From JAVJST01 sp965229715 (GTDB lineage Bacteria > Pseudomonadota > Alphaproteobacteria > Rhodospirillales > Casp-alpha2), in contig CBDDJL010000002.1 of assembly GCA_965229715.1 (NCBI GenBank), forward strand, positions 1,054,001 to 1,118,000: DNA of 64,000 nt, read 5' to 3'. Position numbers and translations under genes: made by a program. Each line of letters begins with the position of its first letter. Position 1 is the first letter of the stretch. The notes beneath the pieces are model-generated. The model saw nothing but the letters and a program-made list of their open reading frames with translations, had not been told where the DNA came from and did not search any database. Shown here piece after piece: positions 58,985-64,000 of the stretch.

Positions 58985-59019
58985 AAAAAGCGGGCGGCTT
59001 TCCCTTGGGAAAGCCGCCC
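58985..59019 (-). terminator. intrinsic terminator of the candidate small RNA
   Basis: gggcggctttccc (58992-59004) pairs perfectly with 59007-59019 around tt. On the minus strand it is followed by GC and five T's (58989-58985). No protein gene on that strand lies just upstream of it, so it must end a non-coding or antisense transcript. Confidence 0.75.
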
Positions 59020-59150
59020 TAACCGGCGGTGTACACAGGGCTGTTGGGGGGTTAGCGGCTCTAACGAACCCTGCTATCCCGCCGATATCGTATTATTTTT
59101 CCGGCTGCTCGACGTGGTTGTGGGGCAGCACTTTAGCCTTGTCTCTATAT
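58985..59150 (-). ncRNA. possible structured small RNA with intrinsic terminator
   Basis: The 332-bp gap between DUF4864 and amidotransferase genes holds no convincing protein gene but is rich in nested pairings: 59024-59029 with 59079-59084, 59036-59040 with 59069-59073, 59051-59055 with 59061-59065, and 59104-59108 with 59125-59129. It ends on the minus strand in a perfect 13-bp hairpin followed by a T-run. A weak TTGAAA lies at 59175-59170 and TATAGA at 59149-59144, 20 bp apart. No known RNA family is recognised. Confidence 0.4.
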
Positions 59151-59254
59151 TGGGGCCGAAAGAGTCCGTTTTCAACCAGCATTGATACGGATATGGCACT
59201 GGCGTCATTATTCGAAGTCGCCTACCCTGATCGGCAAATTGAGGGGCTATATCT

Positions 59255-59971
59255 ATGAAAATATTGGTTTTTCAGCATCACGACGCGGAACATCCCGGGA
59301 TCTTCCGGGATTTTATGCAGGAAAGCGGTTACGGCTGGACGCCCGTCGAATTGAACAATGGCGAGACGATTCCCGATCTCGACGGTTTCGATATCCTGAT
59401 GGTCATGGGCGGGCCCATGGATGTCTGGGAAACAGACGAGCATCCGTGGCTGGTCGACGAAAAGGCGGCGATCCGCCGCTGGGTGCGCGATCTCGAACGG
59501 CCGTATCTGGGCGTTTGTCTCGGCCATCAGCTGCTGGCCGACGCCTGCGGCGGCGCGTGCGGCAAGCTCAACCCGCCGGAAGTCGGGGTGTGCGACGTCG
59601 ACCTCAAGTCCGCCGGCAAGGCGGATCCCCTGATGCAGGCCATCCCGGACAGTTTCCGCGCCGTTCAATGGCATGGCGTGCAGGTCACCGATCTGCCTGA
59701 AGGTGGCGAATCGCTGGCCCAGTCCCCGGTTTCGGACAACCAGGCGATCCGCGTCGGCCAGCGCGCCTGGGGGATTCAGTACCACGTCGAGTTGGAAGAC
59801 ACGACCGTTGCCGATTGGGCCGAGATACCGGCGTACCGGTCCGCGCTCGAAAACACCATCGGCGTCGAGGCATTGCCCGACTTCATCGCGGAGTCGGATG
59901 CCAACATGGACGATTTCAAGCGCAACGCCCGTCAGCTCTACGATAACTTCATGAAAGCGGCGACGGCCTGA
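59255..59971 (+). CDS. class I glutamine amidotransferase (GMP-synthase-like)
   Basis: A 238-residue stand-alone amidotransferase domain with the nucleophile Cys88 in YLGVCLGHQLLADACGG, the MVMGGPMDVWE segment, and the His/Glu pair in GIQYHVELE near 178-183. Such proteins hydrolyse glutamine or gamma-glutamyl amides. It lies 8 bp before an amine-oxidase-like gene and with the nitrilase downstream looks like part of a gamma-glutamyl-amine or amide pathway, reminiscent of puuD/puuB pairing. The substrate is inferred. Confidence 0.82.
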   Translation: MKILVFQHHDAEHPGIFRDFMQESGYGWTPVELNNGETIPDLDGFDILMVMGGPMDVWETDEHPWLVDEKAAIRRWVRDLERPYLGVCLGHQLLADACGGACGKLNPPEVGVCDVDLKSAGKADPLMQAIPDSFRAVQWHGVQVTDLPEGGESLAQSPVSDNQAIRVGQRAWGIQYHVELEDTTVADWAEIPAYRSALENTIGVEALPDFIAESDANMDDFKRNARQLYDNFMKAATA

Positions 59972-59979
59972 GCCTGACG

Positions 59980-61248
59980 ATGTCCGTCTTCACCGACGAC
60001 CCGGTCTTCGATCCCTGGTGGTGGGAGGCGGTGCCGCGCCAGCGACGCGAGATGCCGCCATCGCTGCCGGCCCGCGCCGATGCCGTCATCGTCGGCGGCG
60101 GCTACACCGGACTTTCCGCCGCGCTCGAACTGGCGCGGGCGGGGCGAGATGCGGTCGTGATCGAGGCCGAATGTCCGGGATATGGCGCGAGCTCTCGGAA
60201 CGGCGGCATGATCGGCAGCGGTCACCGGGTCGCCTTCGGCGATCTCGAAAAGCGCTACGGCGCCGGGATCGCCGAGGAACTGATGCACGAGGGCGTCCGT
60301 GCGCTCGCCTTCACCACGGAACTGATCGAGCGGGAAGGGATCGACTGCGATTTCCGCCGCACCGGACGGTTTCGGTGCGCGTGGCGTCCGCGGGATTACG
60401 AGACGCTGGCCCGTGATGCCGAATTCCTCCGGTCCAGGATGGGGATCGAGACCGCAATGGTGCCGCGCGCCGAGCAGCACAACGAAATCGCGTCCGACCG
60501 GTATCATGGCGGCTGCCTGTTCCCGAGCCATGGCGGGTTGCATCCGGCGAAGTTCCATCAGGGCCTGTGGTCGCTCGCCGAACGTGCGGGCGCAACCGTC
60601 GTTGCGCCGCTCCGCGTTTCCGGCGTCGAGCACGGAACCGACGGTTTCAGGGTTGCGACCCCTGCCGGCGCGATTGAGGCCCGCGATGTCATCATGGCGA
60701 CCAACGGCTACACGGGCGCGGAATCGCCGGCGCTGCGCAAGGCGCTGCTGCCGATTGCGAGTTACATCGTCGCGACCGAGCCGCTCGGCGCCAACCGGAT
60801 CAAGGATCTCATTCCCCAGGGCCGCATGATCGTGGAGACCCGGTCCCGGACCTGCTACTACCGGCCGTCGCCCGACGGCGAGCGCATCGTCTTCGGCGGC
60901 CGTGCCGCACTGCGTCATATCGATCCGCGCGCCAGCGCGCCGATTTTGCGGCAATTGATGCTGAGTGTATTGCCGCAACTGGCCGACGCGAAAATCAGCC
61001 ATTCATGGCTCGGCACGCTGGGGTTCACGCTGGATCATCTGCCGCGGGTCGGGCGCGACGGCGACGGCGTGCACTATGCGCTCGGCTATTCCGGATCCGG
61101 CGTCGCCATGGCGCCGTACCTCGGCTGGCGCGCCGCACAGAAGGTGCTGGGCACGCCGGAGGCCGACGGCGGACTGGACCGTCTCAGCGTCGATCCCGTG
61201 CCGTTCCGCTTCGGATTGCCCCTTGCGTTACCCTTCGTGGAGATGTGA
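59980..61248 (+). CDS. FAD-dependent amine oxidoreductase (PuuB/DadA-like)
   Basis: A 422-residue DAO-family oxidoreductase. The family N-terminus DPWWWEAVPR precedes VIVGGGYTGLSAALELARAG (~36-55), then GYGASSRNGGMIGSG, the signature of gamma-glutamylputrescine oxidase-like enzymes. The C-terminal FAD segment YSGSGVAMAPYLGWRAAQ is intact. It probably deaminates a gamma-glutamylated or free amine. It sits between an amidotransferase and a nitrilase-family amidase in one operon. Confidence 0.83.
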   Translation: MSVFTDDPVFDPWWWEAVPRQRREMPPSLPARADAVIVGGGYTGLSAALELARAGRDAVVIEAECPGYGASSRNGGMIGSGHRVAFGDLEKRYGAGIAEELMHEGVRALAFTTELIEREGIDCDFRRTGRFRCAWRPRDYETLARDAEFLRSRMGIETAMVPRAEQHNEIASDRYHGGCLFPSHGGLHPAKFHQGLWSLAERAGATVVAPLRVSGVEHGTDGFRVATPAGAIEARDVIMATNGYTGAESPALRKALLPIASYIVATEPLGANRIKDLIPQGRMIVETRSRTCYYRPSPDGERIVFGGRAALRHIDPRASAPILRQLMLSVLPQLADAKISHSWLGTLGFTLDHLPRVGRDGDGVHYALGYSGSGVAMAPYLGWRAAQKVLGTPEADGGLDRLSVDPVPFRFGLPLALPFVEM

Positions 61249-61282
61249 TATCGTATCAAGGATATGACCGAAGGAGCCTGAC

Positions 61283-62137
61283 ATGAGCGACACCTTCAAG
61301 GCCGCGTGCGTGCAAAACTGCGCCGGGCCGGACATCGAAACGACACTGGCGCGCGCCGCCGATCTGGCCAGGCGCGCCCGCGACAAGGGCGCCGACCTGA
61401 TCGCGGTGCCGGAGTTTTTCGCCTGCCTGAACGTCGGCGACGACGGACTCGAGACGGGTGCGGCACCGGAGGACGGTCACATTGCGCTTGAGGCCTTCCG
61501 CGACGTCGCGCGCGAAACCGGCGCCTGGATCCTGATCGGCTCGATCGCCGTTCACGAAGGCGGCGCGCGCGACCGCAACCGCTCGATCGTGGTCGATCCC
61601 AAGGGCGATATCCGCGCGCGGTACGACAAGATCCACATGTTCGACGTCGAACTCGGTAACGGCGAGAGCTACAAGGAATCCGACCGCTTCGAGCCGGGCA
61701 CCAAGGCGGTGCTGGCGCCGACGCCGTGGGGACCTCTCGGTATGACGGTGTGCTACGACCTCCGCTTCGCCTATCTTTACCGTGCGCTTGCCAAGGCCGG
61801 CGCCCTGTTCCTCAGTTGCCCGGCCGCGTTCATGAAAACCACCGGCCAGGCGCACTGGCACACGCTGATCCGCGCCCGCGCCATCGAAACGGGGTGCTAC
61901 ATGATCGCACCCTGTCAGAACGGCAGCCATGGCCGCGCGACGACCTACGGCCATTCGCTGATCGTCGATCCGTGGGGCGCGGTCATCGCCGAGGGCGATG
62001 GCGACGCGGAAGACGTGATCGTCGCCGAGATCGATCCGGCCAAGGTCCAAGAGGCGCGCGCCCGGGTGCCGGCGCTGACCCACGATAGGCCGTTCGAACT
62101 CGCCGTCGAGGAAGCCATCCGTCTGGCCGGAGAATAG
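61283..62137 (+). CDS. carbon-nitrogen hydrolase (nitrilase superfamily, Nit-like amidase)
   Basis: A 284-residue amidase with the catalytic triad Glu44 (AVPEFFA), Lys116 (YDKIHMFDVE) and Cys157 (MTVCYDLRF). The pattern KIHMFDVEL is typical of Nit1/Nit2-type deaminated-glutathione or omega-amidase enzymes, which hydrolyse keto-acid amides. AGGAG lies six bases before the ATG. As third gene after amidotransferase and amine oxidase it could remove an amide from the oxidised product. Confidence 0.87.
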   Translation: MSDTFKAACVQNCAGPDIETTLARAADLARRARDKGADLIAVPEFFACLNVGDDGLETGAAPEDGHIALEAFRDVARETGAWILIGSIAVHEGGARDRNRSIVVDPKGDIRARYDKIHMFDVELGNGESYKESDRFEPGTKAVLAPTPWGPLGMTVCYDLRFAYLYRALAKAGALFLSCPAAFMKTTGQAHWHTLIRARAIETGCYMIAPCQNGSHGRATTYGHSLIVDPWGAVIAEGDGDAEDVIVAEIDPAKVQEARARVPALTHDRPFELAVEEAIRLAGE

Positions 62138-62245
62138 CGGATTTTGGCGCTTTACCGCCCGCCGCCTCTTGACGGAAAATGACCGCACACCAAGTGACAA
62201 CGGGGCGGATCGCGGGTCCGCCGGTAGAACGGCGGAGCGAAATTC

Positions 62246-62884
62246 ATGACCCAGAGCGGGGACGTCACAGGCGATAATCCGGGCAACGGTTCGGACGTTC
62301 ATTCGGGCGACAATCTCGTCAATCTTGAAGGTGCGCAGGCGGTCATGCGCGATCACTTTCTCGGCTGGCAGTGCCGGCTCCGCCAGCACGCCGTACGGCA
62401 ACTGAACGGCCGCCCGTCGCCCGGCATGCAGCCCGATCTGGCGCTCGCCGGCGGCACCGGCTTCGAGGCCGTGACGCTGCTTCTGGTGCGCGCCGATCCG
62501 AGCGTTTATACGGCAGAGTTCCGCCACATCGTTCGCCGGACGCGCGACCCGAAACAGCGTTACGATTCGGCGCTCAAGTATCTCGCGTCCAACTACTATC
62601 AGCATCCGCGCGAATTTTCGGACCGCATGACGGCGCTGTTCGGTGCGGAATCGAAGGCCGCGGCGACGCTGCACGACGCCGGTACGGCAACCCTGTTGTT
62701 CGAGGAAAAGAACCAGGCCTACCGGATTCCGTGCGAGGTTCGCCGCCTCGTCGAGTCCGATCCGGCGTGGCAGGCGAGCTACTGGCACAATCACATGTTC
62801 AACGCGCACATGCCGGGGGATGCGAACGTGCTGCAATTCGTGCCCGACTGGGCCCACGCCAAGGCCGACCCGCCGGTCTACTGA
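62246..62884 (+). CDS. conserved hypothetical protein
   Basis: A 212-residue soluble protein, no signal peptide. The Gly/Asp/Asn-rich N-terminus (~25 residues) is followed by a globular part with NLEGAQAVMRDHFLGWQCRLRQHAVRQ, VTLLLVRADPSVYTAEFRHIVRRTRDP and WQASYWHNHMFNAHMPG in separate blocks. I recall similar unnamed proteins in Rhodospirillales. Histidines in WHNHMFNAH could bind metal. GGAG precedes the ATG. Function unknown; it may belong to the upstream operon (108 bp gap). Confidence 0.68.
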   Translation: MTQSGDVTGDNPGNGSDVHSGDNLVNLEGAQAVMRDHFLGWQCRLRQHAVRQLNGRPSPGMQPDLALAGGTGFEAVTLLLVRADPSVYTAEFRHIVRRTRDPKQRYDSALKYLASNYYQHPREFSDRMTALFGAESKAAATLHDAGTATLLFEEKNQAYRIPCEVRRLVESDPAWQASYWHNHMFNAHMPGDANVLQFVPDWAHAKADPPVY

Positions 62885-63006
62885 CCTAGTTTCCGCTGTC
62901 GAATACGGTTGCCGGACGACCCGACTGAGACAACCTCAATTGCGGTTGGCCGGGTCCGCCCCTACAATCGCGGACTCCATGGGGCGGATGTTCGGAGGAA
63001 ACGGAA

Positions 63007-63789
63007 ATGGCGCAGGTTCATGTGGAACGCGAGGGAACGGCGGAAGGAACCGTCGGCAGACTGGTCATCGATCGGCCGGATAAACTCAACGCCATGAGCA
63101 TCGACATGGTCGAGTCGCTGGAGGCCGCGGTTCGAGACGTGGTCGAGGGCGATCCTGTCCGCTGTGTCGTCATCACGGGCGTCAGTCCGAAGTGTTTCTG
63201 CGTCGGTTCCGATCTCAAGCAGCTCAGTGAGTTGAACTCGGGCTCGGCGGGGAGCTTCCTGCGCAAGACGCACGCGGCTCTGAGGGCCGTGCGCGACATT
63301 CCCGTTCCCGTCATCGCCCGCATTCAGGGTCCGTGCATGGGTGTCGGCATGGAGCTGGCGGCGGCCTGCGATTTTCGCCTCGCCGCGGCCAATGCGGTGT
63401 TTTCCATGCCCAAGGTCAAGATCGGCATTCCGTCGGTGATCGAGGCCGCGCTGGTGGCGCGCATCGTCGGCCGGGGGCGGGCTTCCTGGCTGATGTTGAC
63501 GGGCGAGAACATCGATGCGCGGCGTGCCTACGACTGGGGTTTCGTGGAGGATGTCGGCGACGACGAGGCCGCCCTTGACGGCGCCGTCAAACAGGCGGTC
63601 GATGGCATTCTCGAATCCGGACACCTCGCCGTTTGTTCGCAGAAGCGCCTGCTCCGTTCGTGGGAGGAAACGCCGCTCGACGAATGCATCGAACAGAGCA
63701 TCCGTCCGTTCGCCGCCGCGCACGGCACGTCGGAACCGGGCGCACTGTCCAAGCGGGTTCTCGGCCGTCTCAGCAAATCCGATCACTAG
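63007..63789 (+). CDS. enoyl-CoA hydratase/isomerase family protein
   Basis: A 260-residue crotonase-fold protein. Oxyanion-hole blocks are CFCVGSDLKQL (~60-70) and GPCMGVGMELAAACDFRLAAANAVFSMPKVKIGIP in pieces at ~110-142. The usual PGAGG loop is replaced by IPSVIEAALV, so hydratase activity is uncertain; isomerase or another crotonase reaction is possible. The ATG follows GGAGGAAACGGAA. The gene stands alone before a repeat-rich end of the window. Confidence 0.8.
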   Translation: MAQVHVEREGTAEGTVGRLVIDRPDKLNAMSIDMVESLEAAVRDVVEGDPVRCVVITGVSPKCFCVGSDLKQLSELNSGSAGSFLRKTHAALRAVRDIPVPVIARIQGPCMGVGMELAAACDFRLAAANAVFSMPKVKIGIPSVIEAALVARIVGRGRASWLMLTGENIDARRAYDWGFVEDVGDDEAALDGAVKQAVDGILESGHLAVCSQKRLLRSWEETPLDECIEQSIRPFAAAHGTSEPGALSKRVLGRLSKSDH

Positions 63790-63803
63790 GCTGGCCGGCC
63801 AGG

Positions 63804-63992
63804 TTTCCTCCCGTTCATCCGGGCGCAAGCCGGAATCGTGCGCGGTTCGTTCTGAGGTCCCGGCGTACGCCGGGACGAACGGCGTGCGCAGATAAACCGT
63901 TTCCTTTCCCGTTCATCCCGGCGCAAGCCGGGATCTTGTGCGGCTCGTTCTGAGGCCTCGGCGTGAGCTGGGACGAGCGGCGTGCGTGGATA
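63804..63992. repeat. tandem pair of ~90-bp palindromic intergenic repeats
   Basis: Two similar units (63804-63893 and 63900-63992) share tttcct-ccgttcatcc-ggcgcaagccgg, cgttctgagg and cggcgtgcg. Each contains hairpins such as cccggcgtacgccggg (63859-63874). They look like members of a dispersed repeat family in two head-to-tail copies. The last ~210 bp of the window hold no gene. Confidence 0.75.
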
Positions 63993-64000
63993 GCAGGTCC

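Noticed and set aside
58949..59185. Short plus-strand open frame of 78 codons in the gap before the amidotransferase gene
   Set aside because: No ribosome-binding site, odd composition, and it overlaps nested RNA pairings and a terminator.
63804..63992. CRISPR array
   Set aside because: Only two imperfect ~90-bp palindromic units with no short regular repeats or unique spacers, and no cas genes in the window.

Overview
The window is GC-rich bacterial chromosome, read here as a heterotrophic, probably marine alphaproteobacterium of Rhodospirillales type. This placement is inference. It rests on the gene families present (SoxBDAG sarcosine oxidase, DgcN/DgcA, Xsc, MocR regulators, several dimethylglycine-dehydrogenase-like flavoproteins), tightly packed operons with overlapping start and stop codons, and interspersed palindromic repeats. 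No rRNA, CRISPR array, transposase or integrase was seen.

Layout. 1-3.2 kb: tail of a surface-polysaccharide locus (GT9 glycosyltransferase, GT-C-like membrane protein, methyltransferase). 3.2-10.5 kb: AraC regulator, tRNA-Val with a duplicated 3' flank, N-formylglutamate amidohydrolase plus acetyltransferase, a lytic-transglycosylase-like protein, gamma-butyrobetaine-type dioxygenase, LrgAB and a GST. 10.6-17.6 kb: CoA-transferase and MocR regulator, divergent from an omega-amino-acid aminotransferase followed by mmsA, with mmsB convergent (beta-alanine/valine breakdown). 17.7-20.6 kb: a secreted four-EF-hand protein divergent from a two-component system whose sensor has an Asp/His-rich periplasmic stretch. 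21-24.1 kb: XRE-cupin regulator and a dimethylglycine-dehydrogenase-like flavoprotein. 24.1-25.7 kb: an accessory insert, with a phage-tail-like/toxin-like protein, a small membrane protein behind it, and a leader holding a promoter and two intrinsic terminators. 25.7-28.9 kb: dgcN-dgcA and a BenE-like transporter (D-glutamate use). 28.9-29.9 kb: a very strong Fur-type palindrome ahead of two unrecognised small genes. 30-31.6 kb: proline iminopeptidase and methyltransferase. 31.9-35.8 kb: ald-xsc-pta (sulfoacetaldehyde/taurine dissimilation). 36-39.7 kb: MscS channel, MATE exporter, LysR regulator. 39.8-45 kb: soxBDAG. 45.1-49.7 kb: small secreted proteins, an EAL phosphodiesterase, a LysE exporter, a GFA protein, a coiled-coil protein and an NlpC/P60-like peptidase with an EF-hand-like loop. 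49.8-53.7 kb: Kef-like antiporter, MarC, and a coupled TauE-AzlC-AzlD exporter set. 53.8-58.9 kb: an AT-rich orphan membrane gene, GNAT, a second dimethylglycine-dehydrogenase-like protein and small secreted proteins. 59-63.8 kb: a possible structured RNA, then an amidotransferase-amine oxidase-nitrilase operon and an enoyl-CoA hydratase.

Taken together the region is largely a catabolic and export platform for osmolyte-type nitrogen and sulfur compounds: betaine derivatives, sarcosine, taurine/sulfoacetaldehyde, beta-alanine, D-glutamate and carnitine-like compounds. Each block carries its own regulator and candidate operators. The parts least explained by known systems are the toxin-like insert at 24.2-25.6 kb, the iron-box gene pair at 28.9-29.9 kb, the calcium-themed sensor cluster at 17.7-20.6 kb, and the possible RNA near 59 kb.
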